A stretch of 64,000 nucleotides of DNA from DAOUEX01 sp034430235 (GCA_964478075.1 CAYZGO010000013.1:1-64000); one strand, 5' to 3'; shown: positions 16,938 to 26,000, numbered from the stretch's first letter. Program-made: numbers and translations. The notes: a model not told the origin generated them from the sequence alone.

Positions 16938-17278
16938 AACTTTACAACATAGAGCGGCAGTGCTCGATTGTAGATGACCTGGAAGTCGCCAAGGACGTCC
17001 GGTCCAGAAACCGCGGGCTGATCGGCCATCGGCCCCTGGACCTCGGACAGGGGATGATGATCCGCCCATGTCGCTGGATACACACATTTGGCATGTCTTT
17101 TCCCATTGACGTTATCTACGTGGGTCAGGACTGGCGTGTGGTAGCCCTCACCAACAACCTGGCTCCCAGTCGCATTGATCGGCCAGTGCTGCGCGCGCGA
17201 TTGGTCATCGAGATGATGGCAGGGGCCATTCGTCGTACTGGCTTGGCAGTAGGCGACTGCCTGGAATTGCGCCCATAG
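16934..17278 (+). CDS. DUF192 family protein
   Basis: 114-aa DUF192 protein: GLIGHRPLDLGQGMMIRPCRWIHTFGM with SFPIDVIYVG and the closing GLAVGDCLELRP are the family hallmarks. The ATG overlaps the cpaF stop (ATGA), so the two are translationally coupled. No signal peptide is present, unlike many exported DUF192 proteins. Its role with the Tad system is unknown. The next 200 bp to the MarR promoter hold nothing I can name. Confidence 0.8.
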   Translation: MKLYNIERQCSIVDDLEVAKDVRSRNRGLIGHRPLDLGQGMMIRPCRWIHTFGMSFPIDVIYVGQDWRVVALTNNLAPSRIDRPVLRARLVIEMMAGAIRRTGLAVGDCLELRP

Positions 17279-17480
17279 CCCTCTGCTCAGAGCTGCAACA
17301 GCAGCAGACCGCGCCAGCCCTGCTCCTGCCTGGCGCAGTTCCTCGCCATCCGACAGGCTAACCTGACCCCAGACACGCGTGGCGTCCCAGATGGGCAGGC
17401 TCCGGCACCCATTGCCCAGGCCATGCATCTGTCGTCGCATTAGGATCCCCATGACTACCATCTCCCCCTCTTTCCTCCAC

Positions 17481-17524
17481 TTGACCTTTGTTTCCTTTTG
17501 TGGTATATTTAGTTTGTCCAACTA
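17481..17524 (+). promoter_or_regulatory. Promoter and likely MarR operator
   Basis: -35 TTGACC (17481-17486), 17-bp spacer, -10 TATATT (17504-17509). Immediately after it is the dyad TAGTT-TGTCC-AACTA (17510-17524), across the expected start of transcription. This is the right place for autorepression by the MarR protein encoded next. Confidence 0.7.
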
Positions 17525-17554
17525 ACTATGCCCCGGGAGGGGGTGAAAGAGCTA

Positions 17555-18019
17555 ATGGCTGACGAATCGTCGCTGGCAGAGGAGCGGCTCGTGAACTTGC
17601 TGCACCGCCTGCGTAAGCTGGGGCTGGGACAATGTCCCTGTCAAGATGGGAGGGTCACGATGCCCCAGCTTGCCCTCCTTGATTGGATCGCCGGATCGCC
17701 CGGTTCCGGCATCCAGGAGATAGCAGCGGGGCTCGAACTCACGGCTCCCACCGTCAGTGTGGGCGTGCGGCGGTTACAGGAGGCGGGATTGCTCGAACGC
17801 CGCGTCAATCCACAGAACGGGCGCGCCATCCAGCTCTTCCTAACCGCCGAAGCACAGGCGCTATGCCGCCGGGCGCGCTCCTTCCGTTGTGAGAAGGCGC
17901 GGCGGCTGCTGGCGGGCCTGACGCCGCAGGAACAGGGCACGCTACTCGACCTGCTGGAGCGCGCCATCGCTGCCGTGGAAGCGGACCTTTCTAGGGAACT
18001 GGAGGGTACTGATCTATGA
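17555..18019 (+). CDS. MarR family transcriptional regulator
   Basis: 154-aa winged-helix repressor. MPQLALLDWIAGSPGSGIQE, then IAAGLELTAPTVSVGVRRLQEAGLLERRV with the helix-turn-helix and NGRAIQLFLTAEAQAL as the wing. I start at ATG 17555 after GGGAGGGGGTG (17535-17544); the in-frame ATG at 17528 would lie almost at the transcript start. It overlaps the ABC ATPase gene by 4 bp and probably controls that exporter in response to a ligand. Confidence 0.85.
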   Translation: MADESSLAEERLVNLLHRLRKLGLGQCPCQDGRVTMPQLALLDWIAGSPGSGIQEIAAGLELTAPTVSVGVRRLQEAGLLERRVNPQNGRAIQLFLTAEAQALCRRARSFRCEKARRLLAGLTPQEQGTLLDLLERAIAAVEADLSRELEGTDL

Positions 18020-19035
18020 ACAACGCCATCGAAGTAGACAACCTGACCAAGTACTACGGCCGCCCGGGAGCGGGCGTGCTGGCCGTAGACCACGTCAACT
18101 TTGCGGTGCGGCAAGGCGAGATCTTTGGCTTCCTGGGGCCTAACGGCGCGGGTAAGACGACGACTCAGCGAATGCTGACCACACTGCTGGAGCCCACCGA
18201 AGGCCGCATTGTCATCGGCGGTCACGACCTGGCTCGCGAGGCCTATCCGGTCAAGCGGCAGATGAGCCTGGTGCCTGAAGAATCCAACGTTTACACCGAG
18301 CTCAGCGCCTGGGACAACCTGATGTTCACCGCGCAACTGTACCGGGTACCCCGCGCTGAGCGGGGGGGGCGGGCGCGGGAACTGCTGGAGACCTTTGGCC
18401 TGTGGGAGAAGCGGCACGTCAAGGCGGAGGACTTTTCCAAGGGCATGCGCCGCCGTCTGAGCATCGCCATGGCCATCATACACAAGCCGTCGCTCCTCTT
18501 CCTGGACGAGCCAACGCCGGGCTTGGACCCCCAGAGCGCTCGCGCCATCCGGGACCTGATCCGCCGCCTGAACGGTGACGGGACGACCATCTTCCTGAGC
18601 ACCCATCAGATCGAGGAAGCCAACCAACTGTGTGACCGGGTGGCAATCATAGACCACGGCCAGATCGCCGCCATTGACACGCCGGAGCGGCTGAAGCAAG
18701 CCTTCCAGCGGGTGCAGTCGGTAGAGGTAGCGCTGGAGCCAGATGGGCAAGACCACGGCCAGGCGCTGGCGGCCCTGCCGGGAGTGACCACGCTGGTCAA
18801 GATGGGCGATAAGTGGCGGCTGTACACTGAGGATCCTTCGGCACTGCTGCCACAGGTGATAGACTATGCCCGCTCACACAATCTGCGGGTGGTCAGCTTA
18901 AGCACTCTGGGCCCCAGCCTGGAGGACGTCTTTCTGGAGATCACCGGACAACAGATAGGCGTCGTGCGCCACGAAACGCAGCAAGGCCGCACCCGACGAC
19001 GGGGCATGAGGCCCCAGATGGGAGGCGAGCGATGA
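18016..19035 (+). CDS. ABC exporter ATP-binding protein (DrrA-like)
   Basis: 339-aa ATPase: Walker A GPNGAGKTTT, Q-loop region with VPEESNVYTELSAWDNL, signature FSKGMRRRLS (a K replaces the usual second G of LSGGQ-like motifs, as often in this subfamily), Walker B LLFLDEPTPGLDPQS, H-loop STHQIEEA. A C-terminal DrrA-like domain ends GPSLEDVFLEITG and a basic tail. Pairs with the permease that overlaps its stop by 4 bp. Likely drug or lipid export. Confidence 0.9.
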   Translation: MNNAIEVDNLTKYYGRPGAGVLAVDHVNFAVRQGEIFGFLGPNGAGKTTTQRMLTTLLEPTEGRIVIGGHDLAREAYPVKRQMSLVPEESNVYTELSAWDNLMFTAQLYRVPRAERGGRARELLETFGLWEKRHVKAEDFSKGMRRRLSIAMAIIHKPSLLFLDEPTPGLDPQSARAIRDLIRRLNGDGTTIFLSTHQIEEANQLCDRVAIIDHGQIAAIDTPERLKQAFQRVQSVEVALEPDGQDHGQALAALPGVTTLVKMGDKWRLYTEDPSALLPQVIDYARSHNLRVVSLSTLGPSLEDVFLEITGQQIGVVRHETQQGRTRRRGMRPQMGGER

Positions 19036-19796
19036 AGAACCGACCGACACAGCGACTACGAGATGAACTAGCCCAAGCGTCGGCCGTCTTCGTCAAGGAT
19101 GTGAGGACCTACTACCTCCAGCCGGGTATGATCATGATGGGTCTCCTGACGCCGTTTTTCTTGTTCTTCTCCTTCTCAGTGCGGCGCGAGATTGCACCTG
19201 CGCAGGGCGTCGCCCAGTTGCTGGCCATGACCCTCTTCTTCACCGCGCCTGCTGCCGGCCCGTTCATCATTCCGCTGGAGCGGCGGCTAGGTACCTACGA
19301 CCGCCTGCTGGCCGCGCCGATGTCGCTGCTCACGCTGCTCCTGGGCAAGACGGCGGTGGGGGCTTTTTTCGCCATCGTTGTCTGCGCGATTGCACTGCTC
19401 GGGGGGGTGGTGGTCCTTGGCGCGAGCATCGCACAGCCGTGGCTGCTGGCTGCCACCGTGCTCCTGGCGTCGTTCGCTTTTTCGGCTCTGGGGCTGATCT
19501 TTGGCTCCATCCCCACCCGCAGACCGGGCGACGTCGCGATGCCCAGCATGCTGATGCGCTGGATACTGCTCTTCATCAGCGGTGTCTTTGTCCCACTGGA
19601 TGAAATGCCCTCGGTGGCGCGGACAGTGGCTTACTTCTCGCCGCTGACCTACGCCCAGGACCTCATGAACCACGCCGCGCCGGGGACAGGGGTGCTCAAC
19701 CCGTGGCTCGATCTGGCCGTACTTCTTGCAAGCGGGGTCCTGTTCCTGCTGCCGGCCGTGTTGATGCATCGTCGGAGCCGCAGACTGGGGTACTAA
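19032..19796 (+). CDS. ABC-2 type exporter permease
   Basis: 254-aa membrane protein with six predicted helices, ABC2_membrane type: GMIMMGLLTPFFLFFSF, IIPLERRLGTYDRLLAAPMSLLTLLLGK (the coupling loop), LMRWILLFISGVFVPLDEMP and LTYAQDLMNHA. It completes the MarR-regulated exporter operon. Confidence 0.88.
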   Translation: MKNRPTQRLRDELAQASAVFVKDVRTYYLQPGMIMMGLLTPFFLFFSFSVRREIAPAQGVAQLLAMTLFFTAPAAGPFIIPLERRLGTYDRLLAAPMSLLTLLLGKTAVGAFFAIVVCAIALLGGVVVLGASIAQPWLLAATVLLASFAFSALGLIFGSIPTRRPGDVAMPSMLMRWILLFISGVFVPLDEMPSVARTVAYFSPLTYAQDLMNHAAPGTGVLNPWLDLAVLLASGVLFLLPAVLMHRRSRRLGY

Positions 19797-19844
19797 TCGC
19801 GGAGAGCGATCCCAGCCTGGTACTCTTATGGCTTGCACAGCGAA

Positions 19845-19875
19845 CAAGCCGGGTTTCTCCAAGAAACCCGGCTTG
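19845..19875. terminator. Perfect 14-bp hairpin after the exporter
   Basis: CAAGCCGGGTTTCT (19845-19858) and AGAAACCCGGCTTG (19862-19875) around a 3-base loop. There is no T-tract, so termination is uncertain. A similar GAAACC(C)GG hairpin is at 60588-60620, so this may instead be a member of a palindromic repeat family. The rest of 19797-20021 shows nothing. Confidence 0.5.
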
Positions 19876-20021
19876 TAGGGCAGTACAAGCGAGGCAGGCA
19901 CAAACGCTCCTCACCGGCCCCAAAAGTCACGTGCCAACAAGCCCGACCAGCACAATGTCAGCCGTCGCTGCGCAAGTGAATCGGCTCGGCTTGGAGCAGG
20001 CGGTACGCGCCTGCCCGCCTG

Positions 20022-20327
20022 CTACGAGTGTATCTTGAGAACGATGGGCAGATACAGTTTGTAGGGCCCGGGCACAGGTGCACCGACCGGGCCGATGCCA
20101 GGCCAGAACCCGCCGCCCAGGACGTAGTTGGCGCTGCTCAGCCGGCCTACTGCCGGCTGCCCGATGCTGCCGTTCACCATAAAGCTCGAAGATGTAGAGC
20201 GGGCGCCTCCGCCAGCAATCACGTGCCAGCTCAGGTCAAAATGGGCGCTCGCCTGGCCCATGACTGTGGGAACTAGGACCACCACTGTCAAGAGCAGCCC
20301 CACGATAGCGGCTCTGGCTGCCTTCAC
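20022..20327 (-). CDS. Small exported protein with YLP tail
   Basis: 101-aa secreted protein: signal peptide AAIVGLLLTVVVLVPTVMGQASA, then SWHVIAGGGARSTSSSFMVNG and IGQPAVGRLSSANYVLGGGFWPG, a pattern seen on small exported proteins of this phylum. It ends PYKLYLPIVLKIHS. The GTG start overlaps the stop of the upstream repeat-protein gene by 4 bp, so they are cotranslated and may act together at the cell surface. Confidence 0.65.
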   Translation of the reverse strand: MKAARAAIVGLLLTVVVLVPTVMGQASAHFDLSWHVIAGGGARSTSSSFMVNGSIGQPAVGRLSSANYVLGGGFWPGIGPVGAPVPGPYKLYLPIVLKIHS

Positions 20328-22873
20328 CGGCCACCCCCGTCCGGTGGCTTCGCTTCCGCATACTCGGGTATCTTGGCAGCCATGTGCCGTGGCAGGCCAT
20401 ATACCTCAGGATGGAGATACAGGCCACGCTCGCTCTGCGGCTTCTCTTCCTCTACCGAAATGAGGTTGGCGCTGGCCCACGGATCGTGGCGGACGCCCGT
20501 CACCTGCCAGGAGACCTTGACGCCCGCCGGACCGCCAGCGATCTTGAAACGGTTGCCGGAGATCTCTGCGGCTATGTACAGGTTGGGGGCGGGCGCGCCG
20601 ACAGGCGTGAGCTGGTAGGTAAAGTCCTGGTTAAGGGCCTGGAAATAGCCTGGCAATCTTACCCAGACTTTGCCATCGGCATCCAGAACCACATTACCGT
20701 TGTAGACGTTCATCCTTTGCGGCGATTCGACAAACGAGTGGTTGAGATAGAGGTTCTCCGGATCCAGCGGGTGGTCAATCTTGAACCCGCCGCCGCTCTT
20801 AGTCAAATTGCCCAAGACCTGAACGTCGCCCCAGAACTTGCCAGCGGGCCCTGTGCCCTGGTTGACGGCCTCCAAGGTTGGATACGCCTCCGAGTCGTTC
20901 CATACGCTCAAGCCCATCCAGTCGTCCGTGTCGAAATAGCCAGCCCAGTAGTTGCCGTAATTGTGGCCCATAACCGCAACGCCGCCATCCGTGGAGTGCG
21001 ACTCGCCTCTAACGCCGTAGACGTTTCCCGTCTTACTGTTGGCGACGCCCAATACCCCAGCAGTCCCGTAGGTGCTGCTGTCGGTCTCCCCATAAACGCC
21101 GTAGGTTTTGCCACTCGCGGCACTAGCATAGCCGCGCACACCTGCGGCGCAGTCGGTGCTGCTGTCGGTCCGGCCATAGACGCCTCTGGTTGCGCCGCTT
21201 GAGGCGGTGGCATAACCGTGCACGCCTGTGGCGTCATCTGAGGTATAGTCGGTGGTCCCTTGCACACCAGTTACGCCGCCATGGCCCTGTACGCCACACA
21301 GGCCTTCGCCAATCACACCAATTACGCCACTGCCCTGTACACCCCATTCGCCTGTGCCATACACGCCCCAGCGGTTCCCTTGGCCGTACACGCCGTAGGT
21401 TTCGCCGCTGCTGGCGGTGGCGATGCCAACGACACCAGTGATAGGGGCGGTGCCGTAGACTCCAGTGCCGCCGTCAGTGGAGTAACTCTTGCCCCAGAGA
21501 CCGTAAGTCTCGCCGCTGGCGGAGTTCGCCGAAGCGGACACACCCACACCAGCATTGGAGTCGCTCACGCCCACAACGCCGCAGGTCTCGCCACTTGCGG
21601 CACCAGCATAGCCGTACACGCCTGCGGCCCTGTCACTGCTGCTGGCGGTATCTCCATAGACGCCATAGGTTTCGCCGCTGCCGCGGCTGGCATAGCCTCG
21701 CACACCTGCGGCATAGTCGCTGCTGCTGGAGATACCTCCATAGACGCCATAGGTTTCGCCGCTGCCGCGATTGGCCCAGCCGTACACACCCGCAGCATAG
21801 TCACTGCTGCTGTTGGTCAGGCCAAGGACGCCGCGGGTCTTCCCGCTGCTGCCAGCGGCGTAGCCGTACACGCCCTCGCTGTAGTCACTGTTGCTCTCGG
21901 TCCGGCCGTAGACGCCAATGGTCTCGCCGCTGGCAGCAGTGGCCCAGCCGTACACGCCTCGACCGCCAACGGAGTCATTCAGGCCGCGAACGGCGTAGGT
22001 TCGGCCGCTGGCGGCACTAGCGTAGCCGTACACGCCTGTGGCGTAGTCGCTGCTGCTGTCGGTCTGCCCATGGACGCCATGGGTTTCGCCGCTGCTGGCG
22101 GTGGCGATGCCAACGACACCAGTGATAGGGGCGGTACCGTAGACTCCAGTGCCGCCGTCAGTGGAGCGACTCTCGCCCCAGACACCGTAAGTCTTTCCGC
22201 TGGCGGAGGTCGCGAAAGCGATCACACCCACGCCAGCGTTGGACTCGCTGCGGCCCAGCACGCCGTAGGTTTCGCCGCTGGCGGCGGTGGCCCAGCCGAA
22301 CATGCCCCGGCCGCCAGTGGAGTCACTCAGACCGCGCACGCCGTAGTTCCGGCCACTTGTGGCACTGGCGTAACCTTCCACACCTACACTGTGATCAGTT
22401 GAACTGGAGTTACGCACAAGCAATGCTTCGCTGCCGTCAACGTCTCCCACTATCTCCGCCCCGGGCCGCAGGCTGAGGGCATAGGGCGCAGGCAGCATCT
22501 CCTGACGTGGAGAGAGGAGCTGCCCGTCTACTCTTATCGCCAGCCACAGGGCCTGCCCGTCGAAGTCGGCCGGGTCAATGTCCAGTTGAACGTCAAACAA
22601 CCCGTTCTGCACTTGCACCCCGGTCTTGGTCTGTTCCCACAGCTTGGTGCCACCCGATGCAGCGTCGTACAGTTCGAACTTGAGGCTGTGGCTGCCACTC
22701 AGGGGGTTGCCGCTGGTATCAGTGAGCAGTCCCTGGTAGCTGATCTTTGCGCCGACCACAGCGGCGCTGATGACTTCCTCCTTCGCTGGCCCCGCCACTG
22801 CGCCGTTCGCGGCCAGCAGCAGGCTGAGTAAGACAGCGGTTAGTACGATGTTACGGATCGTTCGGTGTTTCAT
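20324..22873 (-). CDS. Large surface protein with GVYGYA...SGETYGV repeats
   Basis: 849-aa exported protein. Start at 22873 (MKHRTIRNIVLTAVLLSLLLA) with AAAAGGAG upstream. Mature residues 40-130 form a domain (ISYQGLLTDTSGNPLSGSHSLKFELYD, LPAPYALSLRPGAEIVG) common before tail-fibre-like repeats. About 145-640 is an array of roughly 15-20 units of 20-35 residues with the pattern A-x-G-V-x-G-x-A-x(3)-S-G-x-T-x-G-V-x-G-x(2)-S-S, likely a beta-solenoid. The last 180 residues (FKIDHPLDPENLYLNHSFVE, NGNVVLDADGKVWVRLPGYF, RFKIAGGPAGVKVSWQVTG) form a conserved C-terminal domain of such proteins. Function is probably adhesion or a surface layer; not proven. Confidence 0.7.
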   Translation of the reverse strand: MKHRTIRNIVLTAVLLSLLLAANGAVAGPAKEEVISAAVVGAKISYQGLLTDTSGNPLSGSHSLKFELYDAASGGTKLWEQTKTGVQVQNGLFDVQLDIDPADFDGQALWLAIRVDGQLLSPRQEMLPAPYALSLRPGAEIVGDVDGSEALLVRNSSSTDHSVGVEGYASATSGRNYGVRGLSDSTGGRGMFGWATAASGETYGVLGRSESNAGVGVIAFATSASGKTYGVWGESRSTDGGTGVYGTAPITGVVGIATASSGETHGVHGQTDSSSDYATGVYGYASAASGRTYAVRGLNDSVGGRGVYGWATAASGETIGVYGRTESNSDYSEGVYGYAAGSSGKTRGVLGLTNSSSDYAAGVYGWANRGSGETYGVYGGISSSSDYAAGVRGYASRGSGETYGVYGDTASSSDRAAGVYGYAGAASGETCGVVGVSDSNAGVGVSASANSASGETYGLWGKSYSTDGGTGVYGTAPITGVVGIATASSGETYGVYGQGNRWGVYGTGEWGVQGSGVIGVIGEGLCGVQGHGGVTGVQGTTDYTSDDATGVHGYATASSGATRGVYGRTDSSTDCAAGVRGYASAASGKTYGVYGETDSSTYGTAGVLGVANSKTGNVYGVRGESHSTDGGVAVMGHNYGNYWAGYFDTDDWMGLSVWNDSEAYPTLEAVNQGTGPAGKFWGDVQVLGNLTKSGGGFKIDHPLDPENLYLNHSFVESPQRMNVYNGNVVLDADGKVWVRLPGYFQALNQDFTYQLTPVGAPAPNLYIAAEISGNRFKIAGGPAGVKVSWQVTGVRHDPWASANLISVEEEKPQSERGLYLHPEVYGLPRHMAAKIPEYAEAKPPDGGGR

Positions 22874-23438
22874 CTCTTGATTCTCCTTTTCTCTGTGATG
22901 TGTTGTGAGCACGCGGAGAGCAATGTGCCTACAGCTGTACTTCGAACCACCGCTGGGGATGCCTGTATTTACGCTTGCCGCTGCATCATCTCCCTTCTGC
23001 AGCTGACTCGATCTCAAGGACGACGATCCGTAGCAATACCCTGGACGATGGGCAGGCCTTTCGCCGCAATAGCATCGAACGGGGCATAGAGGTGCCCTCA
23101 TCGCAGCTCCAGGCTCCACTGCACCCGCGACACGTCTCCTTCTCGACGCCAGTATACCATCTTTCGGCGTCGGCTACAAGCAGACCCTCTCGGAGACGCG
23201 CACGACAGATTGGGGGCAAGAATAGGCTCTCGGCGGACGACAGTCCGCGTCGCACGGCAGGCACGTGGCTAACGACACGCACTGACTGAAGACGGGGACT
23301 ATCGCATCTTTGACGCCAAAGCTGCTCAGGCTATTCTCTTCCTGTGGACTGAGTTGCCTGGGTAGCGCTGGAACGAGCTATGGGAAGTCATCCACCAGGA
23401 ACTTGCCCCCAACGTGACGTAGATCCCCGCTCATCCAC
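22874..23438. other. Intergenic, possible gene fragment only
   Basis: No full gene is visible. Around 23285-23370 the plus strand reads DGDYRIFDAKAAQAILFLWTE then a stop, which could be the tail of a decayed gene, but nothing else of it remains. Confidence 0.35.
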
Positions 23439-23594
23439 GGCTTTTCCAAAGTCTGGTTATATCCATCATGTTCAGCGGCAGTTGCACTGCCGCGGCTCCT
23501 GGCGATGCTACGCCGCTGGCGCAAAGGCCGTGGAGACAACCCCGCAGTACAACTGCGGGGGAACGTGGGGAAGTCGGCTGACTTTGGAAAAGCC
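23439..23594. mobile_element. 156-bp MITE-like element, intact copy
   Basis: Perfect 15-bp terminal inverted repeats: GGCTTTTCCAAAGTC (23439-23453) and GACTTTGGAAAAGCC (23580-23594). It contains an inner hairpin (CCCGCAGTACAACTGCGGG) and no gene. The second copy at 28391-28637 is the same element split by an insert. It has no transposase, so it would need one in trans. Confidence 0.8.
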
Positions 23595-23668
23595 GTGCCC
23601 GCTCATCAACATGATTTGACTACTGGCCCCGACTGGTGTATAATGTCCAGACAACCGAATAGACGCAA

Positions 23669-23790
23669 CGCAGAGGTCGCCCTAAGCCCCAAAAGCCAGG
23701 CGACAATGGGGGAAGACCGGTGTGAGTCCGGCGCTGTCCCGCAACTGTAATCTCGGCGCAACCGAGAGAGCCAGATGACCCGCCTCTGTG
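23669..23790 (+). promoter_or_regulatory. Cobalamin (AdoCbl) riboswitch
   Basis: All hallmarks are present: the P1 stem CGCAGAGG (23669-23676) with CCTCTGTG (23783-23790), the core GGGGGAAGACCGGTGTGAG, CCGGCGCTGTCCCGCAACTG and AGAGCCAGATGACCCGCC. It lies directly upstream of the B12 transporter genes and of a terminator, and should shut them off when cobalamin is plentiful. Confidence 0.95.
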
Positions 23791-23848
23791 CTGCTCCTGC
23801 TGGACCCTTCGAGAGAAAGGGGGTGGGAAGAAGCGGAGAGAACTGTTC

Positions 23849-23884
23849 AACCCCTTGTCGAAGAGGCAAGGGGTTTGTTTTTCT
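23849..23884 (+). terminator. Riboswitch expression-platform terminator
   Basis: AACCCCTTG (23849-23857) pairs with CAAGGGGTT (23867-23875), followed by TGTTTTTCTC. It lies between the riboswitch aptamer and btuF, the expected place for cobalamin-dependent attenuation. Confidence 0.85.
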
Positions 23885-23910
23885 CATCATACCTGACGAA
23901 AGGATGATCC

Positions 23911-24894
23911 GTGATGCCAAGGAACAACAAACACACACTGACGACAATGAAACGTGCACGCTACGCCGTACCGTTCTTGCTTCTGGCGCTGGCCCTGGCA
24001 GTGCTTTCGGCCTGCGGGCCTGCCCCAACCCCAACACCCGTCCCGCCAACAGCGACGGCGCCGCCTGTGACCGTCTCCATCACCGATGACACTGGCCGCA
24101 CCATCGAAATCGTTGGGATCCCTGAGCGGTTGGTTTCCTTCGCTCCCTCCAACACTGAGATCCTCTTCGCCCTGGGCCTGGGCGACAAGGTCGTGGGCGT
24201 AAGCGACTTCTGCGACTATCCAGAGGCCGCCAAAGCCATCGAGCGAGTGGGAAGCTACTTCGAGCCGAACGTCGAGAAAGTCTTCTCCCTCTCCCCTGAT
24301 CTGGTGTTGGCCCCCACGGGCCTCCCACAGCTAATAGCTAAACTGGAGGAGTTGGGCGTCCCTGCCATGATCCTAGCCCCCTCCGATATGGAGGGCATCT
24401 TGGCTGACATCCAGTTGGTGGGCAAGGCTACCGGGACCGAGACGGAGGCAGAAGTCTTGGTCTACGAAATGAGGGAGCGGATCGCAGTTGTCACAGAAAA
24501 AGCAGCCGGGGTGAAGGAGAGGCCCAGGGTCTTCTGCGAGATAGATGCTACCGATCCTTCCAGGCCTTGGACAACCGGCCCCGGCTCTTTCATGGATGCC
24601 ATGATCGGGCTCTCAGGGGGGACGAACGTCGCCGCTGACGCTGAATCCCCGTGGGTTCAACTCAGCGCTGAGGAGATCATAGCTGAGGATCCCCAGCTCA
24701 TAATCCTCGCTGATTCCAAATACGGAGTGACCGCTGAGTCAGTGAGGGAGCGTCCTGGCTGGGAGGTCATCACCGCCGTCAAAGAGGGGGCCATCTACGA
24801 CATCGACGATGATCTTATCAGCCGGCCCGGCCCACGTATCGTTGACGGTTTGGTAACTGTAGCCAGAATCATCCACCCAGAGCTATTTGAGTAA
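23911..24894 (+). CDS. btuF: Cobalamin ABC transporter substrate-binding lipoprotein
   Basis: 327-aa lipoprotein. After the signal helix the lipobox LSAC ends at Cys35; a Pro/Thr linker follows. The periplasmic-binding fold of the BtuF/FepB class is clear: GIPERLVSFAPSNTEILFALGLGDKVVGVSDFCDYPEAA, VEKVFSLSPDLVLAP, TGPGSFMDAMIGLSGGTNVA. GTG 23911 or ATG 23914 follows AAAGGA. The riboswitch upstream points to cobalamin rather than a siderophore. Confidence 0.9.
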   Translation: MMPRNNKHTLTTMKRARYAVPFLLLALALAVLSACGPAPTPTPVPPTATAPPVTVSITDDTGRTIEIVGIPERLVSFAPSNTEILFALGLGDKVVGVSDFCDYPEAAKAIERVGSYFEPNVEKVFSLSPDLVLAPTGLPQLIAKLEELGVPAMILAPSDMEGILADIQLVGKATGTETEAEVLVYEMRERIAVVTEKAAGVKERPRVFCEIDATDPSRPWTTGPGSFMDAMIGLSGGTNVAADAESPWVQLSAEEIIAEDPQLIILADSKYGVTAESVRERPGWEVITAVKEGAIYDIDDDLISRPGPRIVDGLVTVARIIHPELFE

Positions 24895-24901
24895 GGAATA
24901 G

Positions 24902-24933
24902 GGGGATAAGGTCTATCTCTGGGCCTTATCCCC
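24902..24933 (+). terminator. Hairpin between btuF and btuC
   Basis: GGGGATAAGG (24902-24911) pairs exactly with CCTTATCCCC (24924-24933). The following bases are not T-rich, so it may be a weak terminator or a processing site that lets btuF be made in excess over the permease. Confidence 0.55.
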
Positions 24934-24953
24934 TAGTTGGCAAGGAGTCTGCT

Positions 24954-26000
24954 TTGAAAGTCCTCAACCGACGTCACAGATCCATCGTGGTCATCTTGGC
25001 CTTGGCGGTTGCTCTAGTTCTCTGTGTGATTATGGCCACATCGTTGGGAGCGGTGGCTATTGCTACCAGCGACGTGGCGAAGATACTCCTGGCCCGCCTG
25101 CCGGGCCTGAGCCCGACGCGTACCTGGTCTGATCAGGCCGAGGCCATCATCCTCCAGATTCGTCTGCCGCGGGTGGTCACGGCGGCAGTGGTCGGGAGCG
25201 CCCTAGCTGCTGCGGGCGCCGTCTTCCAGGGGTTGCTGCGCAACCCCATGGCCGATCCCTACATCATAGGCACTTCCGGTGGGGCCGCACTGGGGGCTAC
25301 CATCGCCCTGATTCTGCCCATCCAGGTAGTCTGGTATGGGTTCACGTTGGTGCCCCTGGCCGCCTTCGCCGGAGCCCTCATCGCCGTCCTCATAGTCTAT
25401 CGCATAGCCCGAGTGGGGCCGCGCACACCCATCACTAACCTGCTTCTGGCAGGCTTTGCCACCAGTTCGATGATGGCCGCCGTCATGTCATTCCTCATGG
25501 TGATCAGGGGACGGACCCTCCATCAGGTCATACTGTGGACCATGGGCGGGGTGACCACCAGCGGCTGGCGGCAACTGGAGATCGTCACGCCCCTGATGCT
25601 GGCGGGGGTGGCTGCGGCCTATTCGATGGCCGGCGACCTGAATGCCTTCCTATTGGGGGAAGAACAAGCCGCTCACCTGGGCGTGGATGTGGAACGGCGT
25701 AAGCTAGTCCTCCTGATGGTCGGCTCGCTGCTCACGGGGGCGGCAGTCTCCATCAGCGGTCTGGTGGGTTTCATCGGGCTGGTCGTGCCCCACATGGCGC
25801 GGCTCGTCTTCGGGCCCGACCACCGCTTGCTCCTGCCCACCTCGGCCTTGCTGGGCAGCCTCTTCCTCGTCCTGGCCGACCTGCTGGCCCGACTGCTCAT
25901 TGCTCCAGCCGAGATCCCTGTCGGCATCATCACAGCCCTGATAGGTGCGCCGTTCTTCATCTACTTGCTGAGACAAAGCAAGCGGGAGTATGCTTTCTAG
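24954..26000 (+). CDS. btuC: Cobalamin ABC transporter permease
   Basis: 348-aa FecCD-family permease, about ten helices. Motifs: ILQIRLPRVVTAAVVGSALAAAGAVFQGLLRNPMADPYIIGTSGGAALGA, HQVILWTMGGVTTSGW, GLVGFIGLVVPHMARLVFGPDHR, and the closing ALIGAPFFIYLLR. The TTG start at 24954 follows AAGGAG (24942-24947). It sits with btuF and btuD under riboswitch control. Confidence 0.92.
   Translation: MKVLNRRHRSIVVILALAVALVLCVIMATSLGAVAIATSDVAKILLARLPGLSPTRTWSDQAEAIILQIRLPRVVTAAVVGSALAAAGAVFQGLLRNPMADPYIIGTSGGAALGATIALILPIQVVWYGFTLVPLAAFAGALIAVLIVYRIARVGPRTPITNLLLAGFATSSMMAAVMSFLMVIRGRTLHQVILWTMGGVTTSGWRQLEIVTPLMLAGVAAAYSMAGDLNAFLLGEEQAAHLGVDVERRKLVLLMVGSLLTGAAVSISGLVGFIGLVVPHMARLVFGPDHRLLLPTSALLGSLFLVLADLLARLLIAPAEIPVGIITALIGAPFFIYLLRQSKREYAF

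Noticed and set aside
19845..19875. Firm call of a rho-independent terminator
   Set aside because: The stem is perfect but no T-run follows, and a similar hairpin exists elsewhere; kept at low confidence.
21260..22402. 380-aa plus-strand open frame opposite the repeat protein
   Set aside because: It is Ala/Gly/Val biased and mirrors the repeats of the minus-strand gene; no ribosome site or known motif.
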